Source of the DNA: DATBSK01 sp964501785
GTDB lineage: Bacteria; Actinomycetota; Acidimicrobiia; IMCC26256; PALSA-555
NCBI GenBank assembly: GCA_964501785.1
Contig: CAZCUD010000001.1
Span: 310,001 to 374,000 of the forward strand
DNA length: 64,000 nt
Direction: 5' to 3'
The notes beneath the pieces were generated by a model, which searched no databases, had not been told where the DNA came from, and saw nothing but the letters and a program-made list of their open reading frames with translations. Below, piece after piece: positions 24,514-32,730 of the stretch; position 1 is the first letter of the stretch; every line of letters begins with the position of its first letter. Position numbers and translations under genes: made by a program.

Positions 24514-24780
24514 CTAGCGGGCGGAGGTGAGCCGACGCTGCCGCAGGATCCGGCGACGCTCGCGCTCGGAGCAACCACCCCACACCCCGTGGTCGATCCG
24601 GAACGTGAGCGCGTACTCCAGGCACTCGGCCTTGACCGGGCACTCGGCGCAGATCCGCCGGGCCCGCTCGACGCCCACCCCGTCGGACGGGAAGAACTCC
24701 GCCGGGCTGAGCGACCGACAGCGCCCGCGGTTCATCCAGGGCGGGGTGTGGTGGTCGGGGGTGCCGAACGTCTCGTCCAT
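24514..24780 (-). CDS. WhiB-family Fe-S regulator
   Basis: An 88-aa WhiB protein with cluster Cys C21, C44, C47 and C53 and a GVWGG turn at 65-69 followed by SERERRRILRQRR. It is distinct from the WhiB2-like protein at 17437: shorter N-terminus and PAEFFPSDGVGVERA between the first two Cys. ATG 24780 lies only about 10 nt after a GGGAACC-N16-CGTT element, so it probably belongs to the same regulon as sigE. The subfamily cannot be fixed by eye. Confidence 0.87.
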   Translation of the reverse strand: MDETFGTPDHHTPPWMNRGRCRSLSPAEFFPSDGVGVERARRICAECPVKAECLEYALTFRIDHGVWGGCSERERRRILRQRRLTSAR

Positions 24781-24790
24781 CGAGGGGTTG

Positions 24791-24817
24791 AACGTACGCA
24801 AGGGGGCCCTGGTTCCC
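24791..24817 (-). promoter_or_regulatory. ECF-type promoter upstream of whiB
   Basis: On the minus strand, GGGAACC (24817-24811), a 16-nt spacer and CGTT (24794-24791): identical boxes and spacing to the sigE promoter at 20027-20053. Transcription would start within about five bases of the ATG at 24780. Confidence 0.65.
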
Positions 24818-24966
24818 ACGGAGTCCCGTGCGGCCACGGCGCTCCGCGGCCCCGACGTCCGGACGGGCCGGCGGGCATGCGATGCTGGGACGGCTCTCAC
24901 CGGACTCTCAGGCCCCCCGGAGAGGATGAGGCCCCACCCCCGACCCGGGACGGAGCAGCGGAGCCC

Positions 24967-26121
24967 ATGAGCGACATGACGACGATCGAGCACCCTCCCG
25001 CCGGGCCGGTCGGCCCCGGCTCGCCTCCGGGTCAGGAGCCCTCGCGCGGCCGGAGCCTCCTCGTGGGTGCGCTCGTCGGCGGCCTGGTGGGTGCGCTGGT
25101 CACCGGCGGGCTCTTCCTCGCGTTCGACGACGGCGACACCACGACGATCGTGCGCTCCTCGTCCCCCGAGGTGGTCAGCCGACCCGCCACCGAGCTCGCG
25201 GGCGACGAGACCGACGTCGCGGGGATCATCGAGCGGACCGAGCCGGCCATCGTCGCGATCACCACCGGTGACGGGCCCGGCACCGGCAACGGCGGCGCGG
25301 GCACGGGGTTCGTGCTCACGGCCGACGGCTACATCGTCACCAACAGCCACGTGGTCGACGGTGCGACGCGCATCCAGGTGGCGTTCACCAGCGGCGAGCT
25401 GGAGAGCGCCGAGATCCTCGGACAGGATCCGTCGACCGACCTCGCGATGCTCAAGGTCGAGCGCACCGACCTCGTCCCGATCGAGATCGGTGACTCCGAG
25501 GCGGCCCAGGTCGGTGACGAGGTGGTCGCGATCGGCAACGCGCTCGCGCTCGAGGGCGGGTTGAGCGTGACGCGGGGCATCATCTCGGGCACCAACCGCA
25601 CGGTCGAGACCAACCTCGGCGGGTCGCTGCTCGGCATGATGCAGACCGACGCGGCGATCAACCCGGGCAACTCCGGCGGGCCGCTGCTGGACGCCAGTGG
25701 CCGGGTGATCGGCATCAACACCGCGATCGCCCGCCCCGACGTCGCGCAGAACGTCGGGTTCGCGATCCCGATCTCCAAGGCGGAGCCGATCATCGAGGAC
25801 CTGCGCCTCGGGCGGGCGGCCGCGTTCCTCGGCGTCACCACCGACACCGTCACGCCGGCGCTCGCCGAGGAGGAGGACCTCGGCGTCGACGCCGGGGCGC
25901 TCGTCACGGTGGTGACCGAGGGCGCGCCGGCGGCGGAGGCCGGCATCGAGGTGGGCGACGTCATCATCGAGATCGGGGGCGAGCCGATCACCGGATCGGG
26001 CGACGTGCCCACCGCGATCCGTTCGCACCGGCCGGGCGACACGATCGTGGTCGTGCTCGACCGGGACGGCGAGCGGGTCGAGGTGCAGGCCACGCTCGCG
26101 GAGCGGCCCGACGCCGAGTGA
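24967..26121 (+). CDS. HtrA/DegP-like serine protease with PDZ domain (S1C)
   Basis: A 384-aa protein: cytoplasmic Pro-rich tail, one TM anchor (about 30-52), trypsin-like domain with the full triad H128 (TNSHVV), D158 (STDLAMLKV) and S236 (GNSGGPL), then a PDZ domain from about 285 to 380. It would degrade or refold damaged envelope proteins. Its role fits the nearby SigE-type system, although I see no ECF promoter in front of it. The ATG at 24967 is used; an in-frame ATG nine bases later is also possible. Confidence 0.9.
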   Translation: MSDMTTIEHPPAGPVGPGSPPGQEPSRGRSLLVGALVGGLVGALVTGGLFLAFDDGDTTTIVRSSSPEVVSRPATELAGDETDVAGIIERTEPAIVAITTGDGPGTGNGGAGTGFVLTADGYIVTNSHVVDGATRIQVAFTSGELESAEILGQDPSTDLAMLKVERTDLVPIEIGDSEAAQVGDEVVAIGNALALEGGLSVTRGIISGTNRTVETNLGGSLLGMMQTDAAINPGNSGGPLLDASGRVIGINTAIARPDVAQNVGFAIPISKAEPIIEDLRLGRAAAFLGVTTDTVTPALAEEEDLGVDAGALVTVVTEGAPAAEAGIEVGDVIIEIGGEPITGSGDVPTAIRSHRPGDTIVVVLDRDGERVEVQATLAERPDAE

Positions 26122-26162
26122 CCGCCTAGCCTGGTCGGTCCGCGAGCAGGAGTCCGTCGCAC

Positions 26163-26441
26163 ATGTCGATCGAGCAGGAGGAGCTGGAGCAGCTCCCGCC
26201 TCAGGGCCACGTGAAGATCGTGTACCTGGGCCCGACGTCGCCGCACTGGGAGGTGCACGCCGTCTTCGGCGACGGCCGCGTGATCGACCAGTTCCGTCAG
26301 CGGGCCTCCGCCCGGCTCCAGCTGCTCCCCCCCCACGACCCCCAGTTCCGCCGCAACCGCGAACGAGTCAACCGAGACGCCGAACGCGAACGCCTCATCA
26401 TCGAGTGGGACCTCGGCTACCCCGAAGAAGAGACCTCGTAG
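26163..26441 (+). CDS. Conserved-looking small protein, unknown function
   Basis: A 92-aa soluble protein opening MSIEQEELEQLPPQGHVKIVYLGP, with an alternating beta-like middle (HWEVHAVFGDGRVIDQF) and a highly charged Arg/Glu helix at the C-terminus. AGGAG lies 13 nt before the ATG. It is 41 nt after the htrA stop and could share its transcript. No family recognised. Confidence 0.62.
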   Translation: MSIEQEELEQLPPQGHVKIVYLGPTSPHWEVHAVFGDGRVIDQFRQRASARLQLLPPHDPQFRRNRERVNRDAERERLIIEWDLGYPEEETS

Positions 26442-26498
26442 GTCCCCTCATTCAGTAGCTCCTCCATTGATAGGGGAGCCGAGCACGTGCGCGACGCG

Positions 26499-26640
26499 GC
26501 GCCGACGCGCCGACCCCCGGAGGAGGACCCGCGCCGGAGGCGGCCGAGACCCGGGTCGAAGACCCGACCGAGCGCAGCGAGGGAGCAGGGGCTCGGCCGC
26601 CGTGAGACGCCCGACGGAGCGGGGTCGGCGCGTCGGCGCC
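26499..26640. repeat. Nested palindromic element, copy A (142 nt)
   Basis: The outer arms are a perfect 20-nt inverted repeat (26499-26518 GGCGCCGACGCGCCGACCCC with 26621-26640). Inside, GGCGGCCGAG pairs with CTCGGCCGCC, and within that lies GGGTCGAAGACCC. The core 26533-26611 differs from copy B (35661-35739) at only about 8 of 79 positions. No plausible gene covers it. The 216-nt gap 26442-26657 holds otherwise only a weak CCCCT/AGGGG pair. Confidence 0.8.
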
Positions 26641-26657
26641 GCCCTCCGGCACCGAGC

Positions 26658-28145
26658 TCACGCGGGGACGATGCTCTGTTCGAAGTGGAAGACGTCGGTG
26701 GGGTCCCACTTCGCTTTGATCCGTTGCAGGCGGGGGTAGTTGGAGCCGTAGTACGAGGTGCCGAAGTCGGCGATGGCTCCGTCGGGCACGTTCACGTAGC
26801 CGCCCTCCACGTAGTCGTCCATCGCCTCGCGGAACTCGCCGATCCAGGTCACGCACGCTTCGGAGAGCGCCGGGTCGTTCCAGCCCGCGCCCGGCTCGGC
26901 GTAGAAGAGCGGGTCGCGGTGGAAGAAGGCCGTGCCGCCGCTCGGTGCCTCCCTCACCTTGCCGCCCCAGCTCAGCGACCAGAAGTTGCACGGATCGGCC
27001 GGTGCCTTCGCCATCATCTCGCTGACGGTGTCGAGTGCCGCTGACGACAGCTCGCGGTACGCCCAGGCCGGCGTGAACTTCCAGTACGCGTTCTGACGCG
27101 GGCCGCCGTTGATGCTCTGGTAGCGCTGCGCCAACGTCGTCTCGGTCGTCTTCACCGTCGCACCGTCGGAGTCGGCGATGGGGGCGAGGAGGTCACCGAG
27201 CTCTTCGGACGTCCCGAGGAAGACGCCGTCGACCGACAGGCCACTCGTGGGCGGGAGGACGACGATCGTCGACCCGAGGCGCTCGTCGGCGTCCGGTGCC
27301 CAGCCCTGCCATGCGTCGAACGCGGAGTGCAAGGAATCGAACGGGAAGGTGACGTTGAACGTCGTGATCGTGTCGGGGACCGGGTGCAGGCGCAGCGTGT
27401 AGGACGTGGCGATGCCGAAGTTGCCGCCGCCGCCACCCCGGCACGCCCACAACAGATCGCGGTTGCGGCGCTCGTCGGCCCGTACGACACGAGCCCCTCG
27501 CCTGCCCGACGGCACGACGAGCTCGACGGCGAGGAGGTTGTCGCAGCTCACACCCATCGAGCGGGAGAGGACTCCGATGCCTCCGCCGAGCACGACGCCT
27601 CCGAGACCGACGCTCGCCTCGTCGCCCGTGGGGAACCCGAGTCCGGTGCCGTCGAGCGCCGCGACGAGCTCACCCTGGGTGACGCCGGTGCCCACGGTTG
27701 CCGTCTTCGCCCGTTCGTCGATCTCGATCGACTTGAGGTCGCTGACATCGATGACGATCCCGCCGTCGACCGACGACCACCCCTCGAGCGAGTGGCGGCC
27801 GCTGCGGACGCGAAGCGCCGTGTCGTGTGCGCGTGCCCACTCGAGCGCAGTCGCGACGTCATCGCTGCTCTGGACGAACACGACGACGGCCGGATAGGAC
27901 GTGAACAGCGCGTCCCACAGCTGGCGCGCCGCCTCGTATTCGGCATCGCCGGGCAGCACGACACGACCCGAGAGCGCGGTCGTCGCGGATGCGCCCTGGA
28001 CGGGGGCGAGCCGGCCGATCAGGTTGCTCGTCGCGGCGCCGGCGATCCCACCCGTGAAGCCGAGCGCACCAGCCGCGCCCGCGGCCGCACCGAGCATCTT
28101 CATCGCGTCGCGACGCGTGACCAGTCGTCGATCGTCGTCGGCCAT
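26658..28145 (-). CDS. Tat-exported FAD-binding oxidoreductase, berberine-bridge type
   Basis: A 495-aa flavoprotein. The N-terminus has a twin-arginine signal (TRRDAMKML, then an Ala/Gly-rich core). The PCMH FAD domain contains H118 in VRSGRHSLEGWS and C201 in GVSCDNL, the two residues that attach FAD covalently in bicovalent BBE-like oxidases. The C-terminus has the BBE motif NYPRLQRIKAKWDP. Such enzymes oxidise sugars, alkaloids or other alcohols; the substrate is unknown. ATG 28145 is preferred to the GTG at 28148. Palindromic repeats flank both ends. Confidence 0.87.
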   Translation of the reverse strand: MADDDRRLVTRRDAMKMLGAAAGAAGALGFTGGIAGAATSNLIGRLAPVQGASATTALSGRVVLPGDAEYEAARQLWDALFTSYPAVVVFVQSSDDVATALEWARAHDTALRVRSGRHSLEGWSSVDGGIVIDVSDLKSIEIDERAKTATVGTGVTQGELVAALDGTGLGFPTGDEASVGLGGVVLGGGIGVLSRSMGVSCDNLLAVELVVPSGRRGARVVRADERRNRDLLWACRGGGGGNFGIATSYTLRLHPVPDTITTFNVTFPFDSLHSAFDAWQGWAPDADERLGSTIVVLPPTSGLSVDGVFLGTSEELGDLLAPIADSDGATVKTTETTLAQRYQSINGGPRQNAYWKFTPAWAYRELSSAALDTVSEMMAKAPADPCNFWSLSWGGKVREAPSGGTAFFHRDPLFYAEPGAGWNDPALSEACVTWIGEFREAMDDYVEGGYVNVPDGAIADFGTSYYGSNYPRLQRIKAKWDPTDVFHFEQSIVPA

Positions 28146-28189
28146 CACGACGTGCTACCAGGTACGAGGCGACTGCGCACTGCTCGCTC

Positions 28190-28278
28190 GTTGACGGCCG
28201 GCTTCGCCGGCCGTCAACGACCGACGACGCCGAACGGTCGCGCCGGAAGGGCCTACGGGGGAGGCCTGCCTCCCCCGT
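28190..28278. terminator. Two perfect hairpins downstream of pstA
   Basis: 28190-28218: 13-nt arms GTTGACGGCCGGC around TTC. 28255-28278: 11-nt arms ACGGGGGAGGC, nearly loopless. The second, plus flanking TAGGCCCTTCCGGCGCG on the reverse strand, recurs after sufC (63593-63616 and 63634-63657). Probable terminator for the pst operon, and a repeat family. Confidence 0.7.
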
Positions 28279-28283
28279 CCGAC

Positions 28284-29504
28284 CTACCAGCGCTTCTCGA
28301 AGTGGTTCCTCAGGAGGACGGCGGTGAGGTTGGCGATGAGGGTGACCACGAGCAGGGCCATGATCGCGGCGGCGGTGAGGCTGATCCGGAACTCCTCGGC
28401 GGGCTCGGCAGCCCACTGGTACACGACCTGGGGGAGCGCGGTGTAGGTGGTGGAGAACTTGTCCCAGAAGTTCGCGCCGCCGGTGGTGAAGAAGGTGCCG
28501 TAGAACGCGCCGACGAGGATGAGCGGCGCGGTCTCACCGATCGCCCGTGACACGGAGAGGATCGTCCCGGTCAGGATGCCGGCGAACGCGTTGGGGAGGA
28601 CGAGCGTGCGCTGCACCTCCCACTTCGTCGCACCGACGCCGTAGCCACCCTCGCGGAGCGTCTGGGGCACCGCGCGGATCGACTCCGACGCGGTGACGAT
28701 CACGATCGGCAGCACGACCACCGAGAGCGTGAGGCCGCCGGCGATGATCGTCTTGCCGCCGGTGATCCCGCCCTCGCCGAAGATGCTCTCCAGCGGCCCT
28801 CCGATGAGGGGGATCGTGTCGATGTCGCTGCCCATGAGCTGCACGAACACCGCGAGGCCGAGGATGCCGTAGACGACCGAGGGGACGCCCGCGAGGTTGC
28901 GGATGTTGAGTCGCACCAGGTTGGTGAACCGGTTCTCGCGGGCGTACTCCTCCAGGTACAGCGCGGTGGCGATGCCGAGCGGCATCGCCACGAGGATCAC
29001 GATCGCGGCGAGGACGAGCGAACCGAAGATCGCCTGCCCGATGCCCGCCCGCTCGGAGAACCGAGAGAGGGGCGAGGTGAGGAAGTCGCTCGTCTGGATG
29101 AGCCCGGTGAAGAGCAGGATCCCGACCAGGACGGCGACGAGCACCAGCCCGAGGCGCAGCGACTTGCGGAACGCGGCGTAGAGGCCGAGCGGGAGGAGCA
29201 GGACGACGGCGAGGCTGAAGATCCAGCCCATCACGCCGATCGGTGCGACGAGGAAGTCGAACACCTCCGACACGGTCGCCGCGGTCTGGTCGGGCCACTC
29301 GGAGATCACGAAGCCGCGGTCGCTGTAGACGCCGACGCCGTCGTTGAGCACCTCCCACAGGAGCAGGACGATGATCGCGAGGCAGGCGAGCAGCGAGATG
29401 AGGAGCATGGTCTGGAACACGAGGCCCCAGACGTCGATCTTCTTGCCGCGCAGCGCGCGCTCGACGGTGAGGTTCCTCGAGACGGCGACGTCGGCGGTGC
29501 TCAT
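28284..29504 (-). CDS. pstA: Phosphate ABC transporter permease PstA
   Basis: A 406-aa membrane permease, longer than E. coli PstA because of an extra N-terminal membrane region with four or so hydrophobic segments. The BPD transport domain (about 190-400) has the EYARENRFTNLVRLNIRNLAGVPSVVYG segment and the EAA-like loop AVPQTLREGGYGVGATKWEVQRTLVLPNAFAG that contacts PstB. With PstC it forms the inner-membrane phosphate channel. Its ATG overlaps the pstC stop by one base. Confidence 0.95.
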   Translation of the reverse strand: MSTADVAVSRNLTVERALRGKKIDVWGLVFQTMLLISLLACLAIIVLLLWEVLNDGVGVYSDRGFVISEWPDQTAATVSEVFDFLVAPIGVMGWIFSLAVVLLLPLGLYAAFRKSLRLGLVLVAVLVGILLFTGLIQTSDFLTSPLSRFSERAGIGQAIFGSLVLAAIVILVAMPLGIATALYLEEYARENRFTNLVRLNIRNLAGVPSVVYGILGLAVFVQLMGSDIDTIPLIGGPLESIFGEGGITGGKTIIAGGLTLSVVVLPIVIVTASESIRAVPQTLREGGYGVGATKWEVQRTLVLPNAFAGILTGTILSVSRAIGETAPLILVGAFYGTFFTTGGANFWDKFSTTYTALPQVVYQWAAEPAEEFRISLTAAAIMALLVVTLIANLTAVLLRNHFEKRW

Positions 29505-30460
29505 CAGTAGCTCTCCCGGATCCGGCGGACGAAGAGATCGCCGAGCAGGTTCAACATGAGCGTCACGATGAACAGGAGCAGACCGAGGAAGAAGAGGCTG
29601 TTGAACGCCTGGCCGGCACCCGAGCCGCCGCCGCCCGCCACCTGGTCGGTGCCGGTGGCGAGCGAGGCCATCGCCGCGGTGACGGTGAGGCCGATGTTGG
29701 CGGGGTCGGTGGTGTAGTCGGCCTCGGCGAAGGATCCGGCGGCGAGCAGCACGACCATGGTCTCGCCGATGGCGCGGGCGGCGGCGAGGATCACCGCCGC
29801 GACGATCCCCGAGATCGCGGCGGGGAAGACGACGCGCACGACGGTGGTGATCTTGCGGGCGCCCATCCCGTAGGACGCCTCTCGCAACGAGTTGGGCACG
29901 GCCCGCATCGCGTCCTCGCTGACCGACGCGACGAGTGGCGTCACGAGGAAGCCGACGCCGATGCCCGCGGCGGCGATGCTGAACGTGCTCGCGTCGGTGA
30001 AGATGTTCTGGACGATGTTGGGCCCGATCCACGCGACGGCGAAGAAGCCGAGCACGATGCTCGGGATCCCCGCGAGCACCTCGAGGACCGGCTTCAGCAG
30101 TCGTCGCACCCGGGGTGACGCGTACTCGGCGAGGTAGAACGCGGCGCCGAGCCCGAGCGGCACCGCGACGATCATCGCGATCCCCGTCACGAGCAGCGAA
30201 CCCATGAAGACGGTGAGCAGGTCGAACCGTCCGACGCGCGGTGCCCACCGATGGGGATCGGTCCACAGCGACGACAGGTCGATGTTCGAGAGGAACGTGA
30301 TCGAGTCGCCCACGAGCGAGGCGACGATCGCGATGCTGATCAGCAGCGACGAGATGCCGGCGGTGAGGAACAGCGAGCGGAAGAAGCGCTCCCGCCGATG
30401 GCGGCGGGGGTTCCCGGACAGATCGACGGGGCCGGGGGCCCCCGTGGAGATCGTGGTCAT
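29504..30460 (-). CDS. pstC: Phosphate ABC transporter permease PstC
   Basis: A 318-aa permease with six predicted helices. It has the EYASPRVRRLLKPVLEVLAGIPSIVLG segment and the coupling loop AVPNSLREASYGMGARKITTVVRVVFPAAISG. A Gly-rich periplasmic loop (QVAGGGGSGAGQ) lies before the last helix. Partner of PstA. It is separated from pstS by 108 nt holding a strong hairpin, which would let pstS be transcribed in excess. Confidence 0.95.
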   Translation of the reverse strand: MTTISTGAPGPVDLSGNPRRHRRERFFRSLFLTAGISSLLISIAIVASLVGDSITFLSNIDLSSLWTDPHRWAPRVGRFDLLTVFMGSLLVTGIAMIVAVPLGLGAAFYLAEYASPRVRRLLKPVLEVLAGIPSIVLGFFAVAWIGPNIVQNIFTDASTFSIAAAGIGVGFLVTPLVASVSEDAMRAVPNSLREASYGMGARKITTVVRVVFPAAISGIVAAVILAAARAIGETMVVLLAAGSFAEADYTTDPANIGLTVTAAMASLATGTDQVAGGGGSGAGQAFNSLFFLGLLLFIVTLMLNLLGDLFVRRIRESY

Positions 30461-30508
30461 GCGCTGTCCCTGGGCCGGTGGTCTGGGTGGATTCTGCCCC
30501 GACGGCGA

Positions 30509-30548
30509 GAGGGCGGTCGGTCCGGGGGGAGTTGGACCGACCGCCCTC
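30509..30548 (-). terminator. Hairpin between pstS and pstC (partial terminator)
   Basis: Perfect 15-nt arms GAGGGCGGTCGGTCC (30509-30523) and complement (30534-30548) around a 10-nt loop. The position inside the pst operon, right after pstS, suggests attenuation giving more binding protein than permease. No U-tract is visible. Confidence 0.65.
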
Positions 30549-30568
30549 GTCGCGCTCCTTGCGAGGTG

Positions 30569-31615
30569 CTAGCCGATCGCCTCGTAGGCGTCGATCGACT
30601 TGGTGATCTCCGCGTTGGACATCGGCACGTAGCCCGCCTGTTCGACGTTCTCGGTCAGGACGTCCTTGGTCATGTAGTAGTCCATGAAGTCCTTGAACGT
30701 CGCGTTCTCACCGAGCTTGGCGTTGTTCGGGTAGATGTAGAGCACTCGGGCGATGGGGTACGACCCGTTGCGGATCGTCTTCGCCGTCGGCTTCACGCAC
30801 TTCCCGGTGTCGGGGTTCTCGATGGCCACGCCCTTCAGGTTGCCTTTGTTCTCCTGGAAGTAGGCGAACCCGAAGAAGCCGAGACCGTTGTCCGACTCCT
30901 CGACGCGCTTCACGATGTCGTTGTCGTTGGGGAACGTGCCGGCGGCGATGAGGGGCTCGGTGACCTCTGCCTCACCCTCGTCGTTCGTGCCGGTGCGGTC
31001 GGCCGGGATGTCGCCGGCCTCGAGCCGCTCCTCCATCGTGTCTTCGTAGGTGATCTCGATGAACGAGTCGTAGGTGCCCGACTCGGCGCCGGGGGTGTAC
31101 TTCTCGACGGTTCCGCTCGTCGGGATCTGGCTCGAGCCGAGCTCGGTGGCGAGCGCCGAGGCGTCCGCGAGGTCGACCTCACCGCCGGCCGACTCCGGCC
31201 CGAACACTGCGTACAGGTCGGAGAACGACATGCACTTGATGTCGCTGCTGTTGTTGGCGACGACCGTCAGGCCGTCGATGGCGACCGGGAGCTCGGTGTA
31301 CTCGACCCCGGCGGCCTCGCACGCCGCGACCTCTTCCTCGTCGATCGGACGCGAGGCGTCGGAGGCGTCGGTCTCGCCCTCGCAGAAGATCTGGAAGCCG
31401 TCACCGGTCCCCGGACCGTCCACTCGGATGCTCGCACCCGAGTTGTCCTCGGCGAAGATCTCGGCGTTGAGCGACGTGATCGGCTCGACGGTCGACGAGC
31501 CCGAGATGTAGACCTCGTCACCTTGGGCGGCCGCCGGACCGGCGCTCAGCACGCCGACCGCGAGCACACCGACAGCGACGGCGGCCACGCGCTGGCGTCG
31601 GATGAAGCGGATCAA
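30569..31615 (-). CDS. pstS: Phosphate-binding protein PstS
   Basis: A 348-aa exported protein. The signal peptide VAAVAVGVLAVGVLSAGPAAAQ has no lipobox Cys at the end, so it may be released or held otherwise rather than lipidated. The phosphate site motif is ISGSSTVEPIT, with a second binding loop around TPGAESGTYDSF. It delivers phosphate to PstCA. ATG 31615 follows CAGGAGGGTTCC, a strong ribosome-binding site. A PHO box lies 75-100 nt upstream. Confidence 0.94.
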   Translation of the reverse strand: MIRFIRRQRVAAVAVGVLAVGVLSAGPAAAQGDEVYISGSSTVEPITSLNAEIFAEDNSGASIRVDGPGTGDGFQIFCEGETDASDASRPIDEEEVAACEAAGVEYTELPVAIDGLTVVANNSSDIKCMSFSDLYAVFGPESAGGEVDLADASALATELGSSQIPTSGTVEKYTPGAESGTYDSFIEITYEDTMEERLEAGDIPADRTGTNDEGEAEVTEPLIAAGTFPNDNDIVKRVEESDNGLGFFGFAYFQENKGNLKGVAIENPDTGKCVKPTAKTIRNGSYPIARVLYIYPNNAKLGENATFKDFMDYYMTKDVLTENVEQAGYVPMSNAEITKSIDAYEAIG

Positions 31616-31690
31616 TGGAACCCTCCTGCATCGGGAGATCGGTAGCTTGCGGCGCGCAAGTTACGGAGAGCACGTGGCGTGGAACTTCCG

Positions 31691-31712
31691 CCGTGGTGAA
31701 CGGGGAGTGAAC
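31691..31712 (-). promoter_or_regulatory. PHO box upstream of pstS
   Basis: On the minus strand GTTCACTCCCC (31712-31702) and GTTCACCACGG (31701-31691) are direct repeats with 11-bp period, the hallmark of PhoP/RegX3-type PHO boxes in actinobacteria. It lies in the 144-nt gap between phoU and pstS. A CTTGCG-GCG-CGCAAG hairpin (31646-31660) is in the leader. Confidence 0.8.
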
Positions 31713-31759
31713 AGCGCCACAATGTCGAGTGGCCGAGCGATCGGATGTTGCGGGTGTGG

Positions 31760-32488
31760 TCAGGCGCCGCTGTCGCTCTGCTCGGCGCGCGACGGGAACT
31801 CACCGGTGACCATGAATCGGGTCCACGCACCGATGAGCACCGCGTGGTCGGCGATGCGCTCGTAGTAGCGCCCGACCAGCGCGAGCTGCACCGCCTGCTG
31901 GATGCCGGCTTCGTCGCTAGTGCTCGTCGCGAAGATCGCCCGGAAGAGCTCCTTCTGGAGGTCGTCCATCACGTCGTCCATGTCGGGCAGCGCCGAGGCG
32001 ATCGCGACCTCGGCGTCGGCGAAGGCATCGACGGCCAGGTTGAGCTGGATCGCCGCCTGCGCACCCATGCGCTCGATCAGACCTCTGACCTTGGGAGGGA
32101 GCTGTCCCGGGTAGAGGCGGCGGGTCGCCTTGCTGATCGTCACGGTGAGGTCGGCGGTGAGCTGGATCTCCTGGAGGATCCGGAGCACGGCGAGCAGCGT
32201 TCGGAGGTCGCCGGCCATGGGCTGCTGGGTGGCGAAGACCTCGTAGACGCGGAACTCGACCGACTCCTTGAGCTCGTCGATCGTCGCGTCCTCGCCCACG
32301 ACCCGCTCGACGGCGGTGAGGTCGGCGTCCAGCAGGGCCTGGGTGCAGGCACCGATCGCCTCGCTCGTCAGGCCCGCGAGCTTGATGACGTCGGCGCGGA
32401 TCCCCTCGATGCTCTCGCCGAACGTGCGGCGGGTCTCGGCCGGCGGCTCGGGCGTCGGCGAGTCGAAGAGGTCGTCGGAATCGGGCAT
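31760..32488 (-). CDS. phoU: Phosphate-signalling regulator PhoU
   Basis: A 242-aa protein of two three-helix bundles. The metal-binding E/D clusters are visible as ERVVGEDATIDELKESVE in the first half, and the second half has LALVGRYYERIADHAVLIG. PhoU links the Pst transporter to the sensor kinase and restrains phosphate uptake. It has a slightly longer N-terminus than usual. It is divergent from pstB and upstream of pstS on the same strand. Confidence 0.93.
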   Translation of the reverse strand: MPDSDDLFDSPTPEPPAETRRTFGESIEGIRADVIKLAGLTSEAIGACTQALLDADLTAVERVVGEDATIDELKESVEFRVYEVFATQQPMAGDLRTLLAVLRILQEIQLTADLTVTISKATRRLYPGQLPPKVRGLIERMGAQAAIQLNLAVDAFADAEVAIASALPDMDDVMDDLQKELFRAIFATSTSDEAGIQQAVQLALVGRYYERIADHAVLIGAWTRFMVTGEFPSRAEQSDSGA

Positions 32489-32591
32489 CGTCGCTCCAGG
32501 TCACCCGCGCAGCGGGGGTGCGCGGCGGCAGGACGCATTGTGACCGCCTCCGCCGCGCATCGCATCCGCGGGACCCGCGGCCCGGGCGACT

Positions 32592-32613
32592 GTTCACCTG
32601 TCGTTCACCCTCG
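32592..32613 (+). promoter_or_regulatory. PHO box upstream of pstB
   Basis: GTTCACCTGTC (32592-32602) and GTTCACCCTCG (32603-32613) are 11-bp direct repeats, followed by a weaker TTCCACCCC unit. The site lies in the 242-nt divergent region between phoU and pstB and could serve either gene. Its orientation matches pstB, with a TAGGGT box at about 32654 as possible -10. Confidence 0.8.
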
Positions 32614-32730
32614 TTCCACCCCCCGATCACGGGCTCGTCCTCGGCGATCCCTAGGGTCTCGCCGATGCTCGTGGACCTGCGGTGAACATGCAGCGCCAGC
32701 CCGCAGACGACCGCGCGAGGATCGCGAGCG

